38,601 nucleotides of DNA, from positions 1-38,601 of the forward strand of contig JAEUTG010000016.1 of NCBI GenBank assembly GCA_016788045.1. Direction: 5' to 3'. Under the pieces are notes generated by a model that saw nothing but the letters and a program-made list of their open reading frames with translations, ran no database searches and was not told the origin of the DNA. The stretch is from Bacteroidales bacterium. GTDB taxonomy: Bacteria; Bacteroidota; Bacteroidia; Bacteroidales; Lentimicrobiaceae. This document shows, piece by piece, positions 6,878 through 15,900 of the stretch. How positions within the stretch are numbered: position 1 is the first letter of the stretch; the number at the start of each line of letters is the position of its first letter. The translations under genes and the position numbers were made by a program.

Positions 6878-7621
6878 TCAGACAGAAAAATCGAAGGAAT
6901 TTTTGCGGGTTTTTTCATAAACCTTTTTACTGAAAATATAATACCGGGCAGGTTTGTGAGAGACATCCTTTTCCTTTTCGTTGATGGGTACAACGTAGGG
7001 CATGTTTGATACTTTCTTGCGGAAATTCCGTTTATCGAGTTCGGTGCCCAGAATTACCTCGTACAATTTCTGAAGCTGGCTGAGGGTGAATTTTGATGGA
7101 AGAAGTTCAAACCCGATCGGATTTGATTTCAATTCGGAGCGGAGCATCAGCAGTGCATCGTTGAGAATCTCCATGTGATCGAAGGCCAGTTCGGTAATTT
7201 CAGCAACCGGATGCCAGCGGGTATTTGCCTGCAGGCAGAATTTGTCGATTTTGTCCTGATCGATGTTGATGAGGGAGTAATAAGCCACTGTAACCACCAC
7301 TTCTTCCGGATGGCCGATAAAACGCAGCCATTCCATGTCGCGGTCGAGTCTGTTGAGGCGGTTTGGAGTGCCGATGGCGGCGAATTGCCTGAGGTATATG
7401 TTTTCGAGCCCTGTCAGTTCTTTCAATACCCTGGAAGCCGCAGTGTCAAGGTCTTCATCGGTCCGCACCAGATCTCCCGGAAGTTTGAGGTCGTTGTATT
7501 CCTCACCCTGATAGGTGAAATTCCGTTCAAGAAGCAATACGTTCAGCTTCCCGAAATCAAAACCGAAAACTACACAGTCAACCGAAACATGGTAGTTAAG
7601 TGAATTGTTTGTCTGTGTCAT
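6878..7621 (-). CDS. NrtR/AraR-type transcriptional regulator (degenerate Nudix domain + winged helix)
   Basis: The 247-residue protein has an N-terminal Nudix-fold ligand domain (residues 8-165: VSVDCVVFGFDFGKLNVLLLERN...) and a C-terminal winged helix (about 172-240: PSKFTLSQLQKLYEVILG, ELDKRNFRKKV). This is the architecture of NrtR and of the Bacteroides arabinose regulator AraR. The Nudix box (Gly49 to Leu72) is degenerate: one extra residue before the first Glu, and RVLKELTGL where catalytic enzymes have REUxEExGU. Loss of hydrolase activity is therefore likely, as in known regulators. The ATG at 7621 is used; the frame extends upstream only through a TTG at 7687 that lies inside a -7 box. 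The ligand cannot be told from sequence. It may control itself and a divergent transcript through the TTAGTGT sites upstream. Confidence 0.88.
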   Translation of the reverse strand: MTQTNNSLNYHVSVDCVVFGFDFGKLNVLLLERNFTYQGEEYNDLKLPGDLVRTDEDLDTAASRVLKELTGLENIYLRQFAAIGTPNRLNRLDRDMEWLRFIGHPEEVVVTVAYYSLINIDQDKIDKFCLQANTRWHPVAEITELAFDHMEILNDALLMLRSELKSNPIGFELLPSKFTLSQLQKLYEVILGTELDKRNFRKKVSNMPYVVPINEKEKDVSHKPARYYIFSKKVYEKTRKNSFDFSV

Positions 7622-7684
7622 TTCCTGAGGATAGGCTTTGCGAAAAAACAGAGGGTCAGCGGGTGTTTGTGTTGAAAAAACATG

Positions 7685-7692
7685 CAAATATA
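7685..7692 (-). promoter_or_regulatory. -7 box for the Nudix regulator gene
   Basis: TATATTTG on the minus strand (7692-7685) is a full TAnnTTTG match. The predicted start of transcription near 7680 gives a leader of about 60 nt to the ATG at 7621 and excludes the upstream TTG codon. No TTG is found at the ideal -33 position; instead a TTAGTGT half-site (7719-7725) lies there. Confidence 0.45.
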
Positions 7693-7718
7693 CACCAATA
7701 TTCTACAAAAGCGATGAC

Positions 7719-7740
7719 TTAGTGTAAAAATGAGCAGTAA
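7719..7740. promoter_or_regulatory. Degenerate operator candidate in the regulator promoter
   Basis: TTAGTGT (7719-7725), 8 bases, then GCAGTAA. The right half matches ACACTAA at 5 of 7 positions. It shares its left half with the better palindrome at 7934 and overlaps the -33 region of the Nudix regulator, which suggests autoregulation. This is inference from shared sequence only. Confidence 0.35.
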
Positions 7741-7918
7741 TCTGCAGGACAACCGAATGGAAATTAACCGGATTTCCTGTTCACTGTCCCGGTTATTTAT
7801 TTTGCGGGAGAAGGCAAGCTGTTCTTTATATATGTCACATAATCAATGCAATGGAAATTTTAAGAATTTTTTTTCAAAAAAATCCGGCTGCTTGTGTCTG
7901 ACTTATCGGATTATGAAT

Positions 7919-7926
7919 TACTTTTG
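7919..7926 (+). promoter_or_regulatory. -7 box of a plus-strand transcript
   Basis: TACTTTTG matches TAnnTTTG; the nearest upstream TTG (7892-7894) is 24 bases away, longer than ideal. It would start transcription near 7930, at the left edge of the palindrome, and drive the candidate RNA that ends at the T-run at 8129. Confidence 0.35.
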
Positions 7927-7929
7927 ACG

Positions 7930-8129
7930 CAAGTTAGTGTTAATAGTACACTAATTGCGGGAAATGTTCTTTTCAATATGTGCATCTTCTCATAATGCTG
8001 GGTTATCAAAGGCCGGAGCAGATTTGTGGCATTCTTTTCAGCAAGGTATTGATTATTTGGTGGTTTTCAACTTGTTAAACAATGGAAGGATTAACTAAGC
8101 TGCTTCTCAGGGTTCCGGCCTTTTTTTTT
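7930..8129 (+). ncRNA. Candidate structured small RNA with intrinsic terminator
   Basis: A plus-strand segment of about 200 nt is framed by a -7 box (7919-7926) and a 9-T run (8121-8129). The T-run is preceded by TTCCGGCC (8113-8120), which pairs with GGCCGGA (8011-8017) about 95 bases upstream. Adjacent GCAG (8018-8021) and CTGC (about 8100) extend the closing stem. No convincing gene lies in it; the longest plus frame is a 27-codon ORF at 7995-8078 (MLGYQRPEQ...) without a ribosome binding site. It could be a regulatory RNA or the leader of a lost gene. I considered 6S and SRP RNA and could not match either. Confidence 0.35.
7934..7954. promoter_or_regulatory. Operator candidate, TTAGTGT-n7-ACACTAA
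   Basis: This is a perfect 7-bp inverted repeat with a 7-base centre, extended by GCAA on the left and TTGC on the right (one G bulge). It sits right after a -7 box, where a repressor would block transcription. The left half recurs in the Nudix regulator promoter at 7719. As RNA it would also form an 11-bp 5' hairpin, so operator and RNA structure are both possible. Confidence 0.5.
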
Positions 8130-8175
8130 CGCCCCTGCTCATCCTGAATCCCTGTAATAGCTTGATTATAAACAG

Positions 8176-8201
8176 AAAGGCCGGCTGAAAAGCCGGCCTT
8201 T
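8176..8201 (-). terminator. Terminator of the T9SS scaffold-like gene
   Basis: A perfect 11-bp hairpin (AAAGGCCGGCT, 4-base loop, AGCCGGCCTTT) lies 21 bases beyond the stop at 8223. On the minus strand it is followed by CTGTTT. It may also stop plus-strand transcripts. Confidence 0.8.
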
Positions 8202-8222
8202 CGCTATTGTGGGTGTCAACAG

Positions 8223-11200
8223 TTATCTGACTACGAAAGTCCTGCTGACAATACCATTGCTGTGAATTGCCTGAAGGGTGTACAGTCCCGGTTTCAGGTT
8301 GCGTACTTCAATTCCGTTGCCGGTGATGTAATCAATGCGGTTGGATTCCAGTACTATGGATCCGGTGCCGTTGATAATCCGCATCGAGCTGATCTGAGGC
8401 ATATTGGTCATTTTCACGAACAGCCTGTTTTCAACCGGGTTCGGATAGATGGTCATGGATGCTGCAGCTGACTGAGGATCCGTTGTGCCGACACACTCAT
8501 CAACAACGATGGTAAATTCAGCAGAGCCGGAACATCCGTTTTCATCGGTGTAGGTATAGGTTACGGTGTAGGAACCAGCACCAACGGTGGAAGGTGAGAA
8601 CAGATTGTTTTCAACACCGGTTCCTGAGTAAACACCACCTTCGGGTGAACCGCCTGAGAGTTCCATATCAGGCCAGTTGACGCACATCAGCGGATATTCA
8701 TACGATTCCCAGGTTACAGCAGGAAGATCAAATACCTCGGCTGTAATGCTGTTGGAAGTAACCGGGTTCTGAACCGTGCAGAAGAGGCTGGAAGTGAACA
8801 CAAGGTTCACAACATCGCCATCGGCAGGTACATAAGTGAACTCAGGGCTGTCGTCGCCGGCAGCAATGCCGTTTACCTGCCACTGGTATGCAGGCACATT
8901 GCCTCCATTGGTGGTTTCAGCGCTGAACATCATTTCCTCACCGGCACACACACCGTTGTCTTCAGCTTCGATAACGGCAGTTACCGTTACAGTCGGATTA
9001 ACGATCATTTCAACGGTATTGGATGTAGCAGGGTTGTTCGATACGCACACAAGGCTTGAGGTCATGACCACGTATACTTCATCGCCATCTTCAGGGAAGT
9101 AGGAGAATGAGAAGCTGTTGGGGCCGGTGGCCGATCCATTAACGTACCACTGATAGTCAGGGGTGCCTCCGTTGACCGGGAATGCGGTGAATACCACTTC
9201 GGTACCTTCACACACATCGTTTGATCCGGCAACAATGGTAACACCGGCTGCAGCACCCGGAGAGGTGATCATGGTAACGGTATTTGAGGTGGCCGGGTTT
9301 CCGGTAGCGCAGGTTGCATTGGAGGTTAAAACCACATAAACCTGGTCGTTGTTGTTGGGAACGAAAGTGTAGGTTGCCTGGTTTGAACCAACCGGGGTTC
9401 CGTTGCGATACCACTGGTAAAGCGGAGTTGCGCCTCCGTTCACCGGAGTGGCTGTCATCACGACGGTGGTACCCTGGCAAACGTTGTTCTGATCCGGAGC
9501 GATGCTTACGCTCACAGGCAACAGAGGATTGACAACCATGGTGGTTGTGTTGGAGGTTGCCGGGGTTCCGGTGATACAGAACGAAATGCTGGAAGTCATT
9601 ACCACGTATACCTGATCGCCGTTGTTCGGGGCAACAGTATAAGTAGCCTGGTTTGAACCAACCGGAGATCCGTTGCGATACCACTGGTAGGCTGGTGTTG
9701 CTCCGCCATTAACAGGGGTAGCAGTAAAGGTCACTGAAGTTCCCTGGCAAACATTGTTCTGATCTGCAACGACTGAAACACTGGCAACCAGCGGAGGATA
9801 TACCGACATGATGGTGGTTGCTGAAGTAGCCGGGTTGCCGGTAGCGCAGGTGGCTGTGGAGGTCATTACAACATAAACAGCATCGTTGTTATTGGGAACC
9901 AGGGTATAGGTGTTCTGGTTGCTTCCGACCGGAGCACCGTTGAGGTACCACTGGTAGGATGGAGTTCCGCCGTTAACCGGAGTTGCCGTGAAGGTCACAC
10001 TGACACCCTGACAAACGTTGTTCTGATCAGGGGCAATGGTAACACTTACCGGAAGCAGCGGATTAACAGTCATGGTGGTTGAAGCTGAAGTTGCCGGGCT
10101 GCCGGTTGCACAGGTTGCATTGGATGTGAGCACTACATATACCTGATCGTTGTTGTTGGGCACAAAGGTGTAAGTAGCCTGGTTTAAGCCAACCGGAGCA
10201 CTGTTGCGATACCACTGATAGGATGGCGTTGTTCCGCCGTTAACCGGTGTTGCTGTAAAGGTAACAGAAGTACCCTGGCAAACGTTGTTCAGGTCAGGAG
10301 CGATGGTAACACTTGCCGGCAGCAGCGGGTTCACTGCCATAGTGGTGGTGTTTGAGGTGGCCGGTGAGCCTGTGATACAGGCAGGTACGCTGGTGATCAT
10401 GACAACATATACCTGATCTCCGTTAGCAGGTACAAAGCTATAGGTATCCTGATCTGAACCAACCGGGTTGCTGTTGAGATACCACTGATAAGAAGGCGTT
10501 ACGCCGCCGTTAACCGGAGTGGCTGTGAAGGTTACGCTGGTTCCGGCGCAGACGTTGTTCTGGTCGGGGGCTATGGTAACACTGGCAACTGCCGGGGGAT
10601 AAACAACCATGGTGGTGGTTGATGAAACTGCCGGGTTTCCGGTTACACATCCGGTAAGATCAGAAGTTAACTGCACATAAACCTGATCGTTGTTTGAGGC
10701 AACGAAAGTATAGGTATCCTGGTTAAGGCCAACGGGGTTTCCGTTGAGATACCACTGGTAGGTGGGGGCTCCGCCGTTCACAGGCACTGCAGTGAAGGTG
10801 ATGGAAGTACCTTCACATACATTGTTCTGATCGGGCGTTGCAGTAACGCTTACAGGAATGAGCGGATTCACAACCATGGTGGTGGTGGCTGAGGTGGCCG
10901 GATTTCCGGATACACAGCCCAGATCAGAGGTCATTGTTACATATACCTCGTCGTTGTTGGCCGGAGCATACGAATAGGTTGCCTCGTTCAGTCCTACCGG
11001 AAGGTTGTTTACGTACCACTGATAGGCAGGTGTTCCACCATTGGTTGGTGTCGCTGTAAACAATACACTGGTGCCGGCGCATACATTGTTGGCATCGGGT
11101 GACATGGTAACGCTAACGGCAAGCGGAGTATCAACAGTCATCGTAACAGTGGAGGAAGTTGCCGGGTTGCTGCTGGCACAGGTCAGGTCAGAGGTAAGAA

Positions 11201-12815
11201 CAACATAAACCTGATCGTTGTTGGCAGGGGTGAAGGTGAAAGTAGCCTGATTGCTTCCGGCCGGATTGCCATTCAGATACCACTGGTAGGAGGCATTGCC
11301 ACCATTCACCGGGGTAGCGGTAAAGGTAACATCGCTTCCCTGGCAAATGGGGTTGACATCAGCAGCAATGCTCACACTAACAGGATAATCGTCAACGACC
11401 ATCGTGGTGGTGGATGAGGTTGCGGGGTTGCCGGTAAGACAGCCTGCCAGGTTGGAGGTCATCACAACATATACTTCGTCACCGTTGGCTGGCACAAACA
11501 TAAATGTTCCTGCATCGTTTCCGGTAGCAACACCGTTGAGGTACCACTGATAAGCAGGTGAACCGCCGTTGGTTGGTGTGGCTGTAAAGGTAACACTGGT
11601 GCCAAGACACACATTGTTCGCGTCCGGAGTTGCTGTTACACTCACCGGAAGCGACGGATTGACAATCATGGTTGTGGTTGCCGATGTGGCCGGATTTCCT
11701 GTAGTACAGGTCAGGCTTGAGGTCATCACCACATAGACTTCATCGTTGTTGGCAGGGGTAAAGTTAAAAGTTGCCTCATCAGCGCCGGCAGCTGCATTGT
11801 TGAGGTACCACTGATAAGAAGGTGTGCCACCGTTTACAGGTGTTGCTGTGAAGGAAACCAGTGTGCCTTCGCAGATGTTGTTCTGGTCGGGAGCAATCGT
11901 AACGCTCACCGCAACCGGGGTGTCTTCGGTAATGACAGCACTGCCGGTCATAGGAGTGGTTCCGGTTGTGTTGGTACCTTCAACTGTGTAGGTTCCAGCC
12001 AGCTGATCGCCAAAAGTAATGGCGGCTCCGGTGCCAGCAACGGTAGGTACCTGTGGAACCGCATCCTTGTATAAAGTATAGGTAACCCCAACTTCTGAGC
12101 CATCTAGACCCACGGGGGTGCCGGTGCTTCCCTGGCAATAGGAACCACTGCCGGTAACATTAAAGGCAACCGGGAAAGGAGGGTTGAGAACCGGGTTGCA
12201 GCATACAAGGGCGTTTACGCCGGGTGTTACCGGTAATTGTGTATTCACACCGCCTACGTACTGAGCTACTTTTGTACCATACAAAGGGTTGGTGGCTGTA
12301 TTGGCAACAAAAGTAAGGTTGGGTGTAGTTCCTGAAACAAAGGGAACAGTGCTGGTCAGGGTAAAGTGGGTGACCTGGGTTCCTGGACTAACGGCAGAGA
12401 TGATGGTCCCGTTGCCAGCACCCGGAGGTGTTTTTCCGGCCAGCCTGATCAGCGTCTGACCCGGATAACCATTGATGGTTGTTACGATGCTGGTATTGGC
12501 AGAAAATTGCTGTGCACCACTTAAACCAGAACCTGAATTGTTATAGGTTGCTGTGAGCGTACCCCCTGTATAAATCCCTGAATTCAGCAAAAAACCAAGC
12601 TGAATTGAAGCGAGCTCAAAAGGATCAGCAGCATCAAGATCAAGCAGGTAAACATCAAATTCAATGGTATTGTTGGTGGGTTGGGTCATGTTCAGCACTG
12701 AAATTGAAAAGTCTGAAATCCCCATGGGAGAGCTGTTCTGTGCGTTTACTTTAACTCCTGTGACCAGAAAAGTCAGCATTAGAAAAAGCGTAAAACCTGT
12801 AAACAATTTTTTCAT
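8223..12815 (-). CDS. T9SS-exported scaffold-like protein: cohesin-like domain, 12 Ig-like repeats, type A sorting domain
   Basis: The 1530-residue protein has a signal peptide (1-26, ending KVNAQ). A beta domain of about 180 residues follows (27-205), shared with two other proteins of this block and resembling cohesin in pattern (TIEFDVYLLDLD, FELASIQLGFLLNSGIYTGG, TLIRLAGKTPPGAGNGTII). A further beta domain (about 214-300) precedes 12 near-identical Ig-like repeats of about 88 residues (302-1361), each with a Cys pair (NNVCxG ... C..GNPATS) and a YQWYLNG strand. Next come a CHU_C-like domain (about 1362-1445) and a T9SS type A sorting domain (about 1454-1530: MTIYPNPVENRLFV ... LKPGLYTLQ ... 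RTFVVR). It should be secreted and attached to the cell surface. It is the only protein here with a clear sorting domain, so I infer that it is the anchor. The gene follows the 12906 gene by 90 bases containing a hairpin. Confidence 0.88.
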   Translation of the reverse strand: MKKLFTGFTLFLMLTFLVTGVKVNAQNSSPMGISDFSISVLNMTQPTNNTIEFDVYLLDLDAADPFELASIQLGFLLNSGIYTGGTLTATYNNSGSGLSGAQQFSANTSIVTTINGYPGQTLIRLAGKTPPGAGNGTIISAVSPGTQVTHFTLTSTVPFVSGTTPNLTFVANTATNPLYGTKVAQYVGGVNTQLPVTPGVNALVCCNPVLNPPFPVAFNVTGSGSYCQGSTGTPVGLDGSEVGVTYTLYKDAVPQVPTVAGTGAAITFGDQLAGTYTVEGTNTTGTTPMTGSAVITEDTPVAVSVTIAPDQNNICEGTLVSFTATPVNGGTPSYQWYLNNAAAGADEATFNFTPANNDEVYVVMTSSLTCTTGNPATSATTTMIVNPSLPVSVTATPDANNVCLGTSVTFTATPTNGGSPAYQWYLNGVATGNDAGTFMFVPANGDEVYVVMTSNLAGCLTGNPATSSTTTMVVDDYPVSVSIAADVNPICQGSDVTFTATPVNGGNASYQWYLNGNPAGSNQATFTFTPANNDQVYVVLTSDLTCASSNPATSSTVTMTVDTPLAVSVTMSPDANNVCAGTSVLFTATPTNGGTPAYQWYVNNLPVGLNEATYSYAPANNDEVYVTMTSDLGCVSGNPATSATTTMVVNPLIPVSVTATPDQNNVCEGTSITFTAVPVNGGAPTYQWYLNGNPVGLNQDTYTFVASNNDQVYVQLTSDLTGCVTGNPAVSSTTTMVVYPPAVASVTIAPDQNNVCAGTSVTFTATPVNGGVTPSYQWYLNSNPVGSDQDTYSFVPANGDQVYVVMITSVPACITGSPATSNTTTMAVNPLLPASVTIAPDLNNVCQGTSVTFTATPVNGGTTPSYQWYRNSAPVGLNQATYTFVPNNNDQVYVVLTSNATCATGSPATSASTTMTVNPLLPVSVTIAPDQNNVCQGVSVTFTATPVNGGTPSYQWYLNGAPVGSNQNTYTLVPNNNDAVYVVMTSTATCATGNPATSATTIMSVYPPLVASVSVVADQNNVCQGTSVTFTATPVNGGATPAYQWYRNGSPVGSNQATYTVAPNNGDQVYVVMTSSISFCITGTPATSNTTTMVVNPLLPVSVSIAPDQNNVCQGTTVVMTATPVNGGATPLYQWYRNGTPVGSNQATYTFVPNNNDQVYVVLTSNATCATGNPATSNTVTMITSPGAAAGVTIVAGSNDVCEGTEVVFTAFPVNGGTPDYQWYVNGSATGPNSFSFSYFPEDGDEVYVVMTSSLVCVSNNPATSNTVEMIVNPTVTVTAVIEAEDNGVCAGEEMMFSAETTNGGNVPAYQWQVNGIAAGDDSPEFTYVPADGDVVNLVFTSSLFCTVQNPVTSNSITAEVFDLPAVTWESYEYPLMCVNWPDMELSGGSPEGGVYSGTGVENNLFSPSTVGAGSYTVTYTYTDENGCSGSAEFTIVVDECVGTTDPQSAAASMTIYPNPVENRLFVKMTNMPQISSMRIINGTGSIVLESNRIDYITGNGIEVRNLKPGLYTLQAIHSNGIVSRTFVVR
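8733..11912 (-). repeat. Twelve tandem coding repeats of about 265 bp
   Basis: These repeats encode the Ig-like domains of the scaffold-like protein. Each starts with a variant of PVSVTIAPDQNNVCQG and ends TSxTTTMVVNPLLP. Neighbouring units are very similar also at the DNA level, pointing to recent expansion or gene conversion; the first and the last two units are the most diverged. Confidence 0.85.
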
Positions 12816-12863
12816 AGATGTGTGGTTTTGGTTTAAATCTTAAAATACTCAGGGGTTTTAAGA

Positions 12864-12892
12864 TTGAATCCCCCGGTTGTCGGGGGATTCAA
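12864..12892 (-). terminator. Terminator of the 2203-residue protein gene
   Basis: A perfect 12-bp stem (TTGAATCCCCCG / CGGGGGATTCAA) with a 5-base loop starts 14 bases beyond the stop at 12906. There is no strong T-run, so some read-through into the 8223-12815 gene is possible. Confidence 0.65.
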
Positions 12893-12905
12893 TATAGAAA
12901 TTTAT

Positions 12906-15900
12906 TTAAGGATGTGCAGAACCAACGTAATTTGAACTGCTGTTGTCAATGATGGTCATATCACTGGTATCAACACCACCATCACCATTTACATCGGCCA
13001 GGATATAACCGGTGAGGTATTCAGCAGCTCCATTGTCAACAACCGTCATATCACTGGTGTCGATTGATCCATCCTGATTTACATCACCGCCAAAGATCAC
13101 ATAAACACTGCCTATCTGAAGCATGTTGTCTCCAAAGGCCTGTGAAGCGGCTGTGGTGAAATCATAGGAGAAAGGACCGGCTCCGTCGAAACTTACCGGG
13201 TTGCTGCTCCAGGTTTCGATGCTGTTGCGGTGTTTGATGGCAATGTAATAGGATCCGGAAACGACAGCAGGGATTGTGCTGATTGAAAGGTTACCGGCAG
13301 TTGACAGGGAAACGTTGGTGAATGTATAGGCTGCGGCATAAGGAGCTGTAGCGTCATGCAATTCAACCGTTACTTCATCGGCAATGCCAGCGCCAAACTG
13401 TGGTCCTGAATCACCCAGAGCCTGCCTCATTTCACCGGTTCCTGCTTCGTATAAGCCTTCAAGGAAGGCTGTTACATTCAGGGTTTTGGTTGAAGGAGCA
13501 GCCGGGGTAGCATCTATCACGATGTTATCGAGGCGGTTGTTGCCGGTGGCACTGCTTGCACCTGATACCGTTAGCCTGATGTAAACCTCTGCAGCCTGGT
13601 CAACGGCATCAATCGTACTCAGATCAAGGGTCCTCAAAAGGAACGATGAAGTCGTATTGGCGGTGTTTGTACCGAAGTTGGTGTAGGTCACATTATCGGT
13701 ACTCCAGGCCCACTGGTGGGTATTGAAACCTGTACTTGTTCCTCTGGTAACAAAAGTAATGATCGGGTTTTCGTACCCGGTCATTGAGTATTTGAATACG
13801 ACACTCTGTCCGTTGGCTGAGCTGTTGGCAAGGGTAATAGCATTACCTGATACCTGCGTCGGACGCGGGTCGTTGAGCGTTGATCCACCGAAAGCAGTCA
13901 ACTGGGGATTGGATGATGGTGATGCCCAGAGTGATGAGCCATTGGTACCATCGGCATAGAACATAGCGGTCAGCTGATTGCCATAGTTGGCTGCAATAGC
14001 GTTTGGTGTGTTCGGTGCAGCATTCGTAGCATCAAATGTCCAGGCTGCAATCGGTAAAGCTGCTGCCAGGGTGGTTGCATTTGCTTCAGGGGCTGCGGGG
14101 TCAGTTTTGTAATCTATCAGTGCACCGGCATTGGTGTAAGGATAAATGGCAAAGTAATAGGTTGTAGCCGCAGTAAGTCCGCCAAAAGTAAGGGTTTCAA
14201 CACCATGGGCAACATTCATGGCTGCCGATGCATCACCGAGGTTGGCATCATTGGTTACCGGGGTTCCATCAACCGGAGCAGTAAAGATACCGGTAGTATT
14301 GGCAAGAACAAGGAATCCGTCGGCTGGCTGAACTCCGTCGTTGTCATCCCAGGTTAAAACGATGGCTGATGACAATGGGGAATCGGCTGCGAAAGCAGTT
14401 ACATGGTTGGTAGGTTCACCGGCAAGTACAGTACCTGAGCATGTAACATTTACCGGCAGAAGAATTCCACCGCCATTGTTTACAATGATTTCACTGTTGT
14501 ATGCGCCCGCTGTGAGACCTGCTTTCAGTCTTACATAGACCGTGGTTGCACTCAGTGCAGATGCTGTGAAAGGAACATTTACCGAAGCAGCAAAAGTTAT
14601 ATCATCGGTAGAAACTTCGTAGCCACTGGTACCGGCTGCTGAAACAGAAATGTTACCGGGATATCCGGAGAGGTTGCTGCCTTCCAGTACATAAGACTGT
14701 GAAGTTGACGGGCCGTTGCCGGCGGCATAACCAAAACCGGTGAGTGTATTGGGTGTAGCGGTGAGAATTGGTCCGGTGCTTACTGTGAAATCGGCAAGGC
14801 TTCTCGGAACCACCTGCATGGTTGTGTTAAACTGCAGAATAACTGCGGTAAGATCCTGAGGTTCAGCAGGAATATCTGTTCCAAGATAATCCAGATCGCT
14901 GTATTGTGTTCTGAGGAATCCGGCACCACTCGGATCATTGATCACATAGTTTGTGCTAACCACAAACGGACTAACTCCGGTAATGGTGGTGTTGAGGATT
15001 TTAACCAGTTTTGCCTGATGGCTTGTATTCAGTGTTGCAAGGGTAACTTCTTCAGGAACAACAACATTTCCTGTGCTGGTTGCAGCACCCGGATCGATCA
15101 CCGGAACAAACTGAAGCATGCTGTTAAAATTACTCAGGGTACCGGTTATTCCGGTAATTCCATCGTAAAGGCTGTAGGTTGTGGTTATCTTTCCGGTGTT
15201 GTCATCGATAAGGATAGCACCTGTGGCATCCTGAATGTATTTTGCATTTCTGCTTACTGTTTTGAAAGTAAGTACAGCTTCGCCGGTAAGTCTGTAGATG
15301 GTGGTACCATCAGCTGCACTGGCGCGAAGGGCAGCGATATTGGCTACATCGTTGATTACAGGGAAGGTGTAGGTGGCAGAAACGACCACACTCGGATCGA
15401 AACCAGGGGCATAGGCTATGGCTTTGAGTGTTGTGGTACCGGTGATAGAAACAGGAATGGTATACAGGGTTCCGTTGCCGGCATTGTCGGGGTCACTTCC
15501 ATCGGTTGTGTAGTAGATAGAAGATGATGGGGTAGTGCAGCTAATGCTTGCAGTGAATGAGGCGTAGAAATTGCCGCTGGCCGGGGTAATCACAGGAGCT
15601 GCAGTTACCGGCAGGTCAGGAACATTACCAATAACGGTGGTGGTGTTCCAGCTACCTGTAATGCTTGCGATCAGGGTGTTGTCGATAGCCCTTACCTCAA
15701 TCAGATCGATGGTGGTACCGTCGGGGCAAACCAGATTAAAAGCTCCTGTTGAAAGGGTAGTTGATGTTGCGCTCACAAGCACGGAATTGCTGTAAGCAAG
15801 AACCACATGTTTCACCGTATTGTCGTAGCCATTGTAAGGAACAAAGTTTCCGCTGAGACTGAAAGGTACGGTGATAGAGTTGGCTGTCGGGAGTCCAAAT

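Noticed and set aside
7175..7603. 142-residue plus-strand frame opposite the Nudix regulator
   Set aside because: The regulator frame has recognisable Nudix and winged-helix motifs; the opposite frame has none.
7730..7927. 65-residue plus-strand frame upstream of the candidate RNA
   Set aside because: AT-rich, Cys/Lys-rich junk-like composition, no ribosome binding site, and it runs through poly-T/poly-A tracts and the -7 box.
7930..8129. 6S or SRP (4.5S) RNA
   Set aside because: The GGAAGCAG-like core of SRP RNA is not in the right context, and I could not draw the 6S central bubble; kept only as an unnamed RNA candidate.
8223..12815. Assembly artefact or phage tail-fibre origin for the long repeat protein
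   Set aside because: Signal peptide, single continuous frame, diverged end repeats and a T9SS sorting domain support a real surface protein; unit number could still be misassembled.
14904..15527. 207-residue plus-strand frame opposite the 2203-residue protein
   Set aside because: It is antisense to a continuous, clearly coding frame; Cys/Gly-rich composition is that of a mirrored Thr/Ala/Pro-rich gene.
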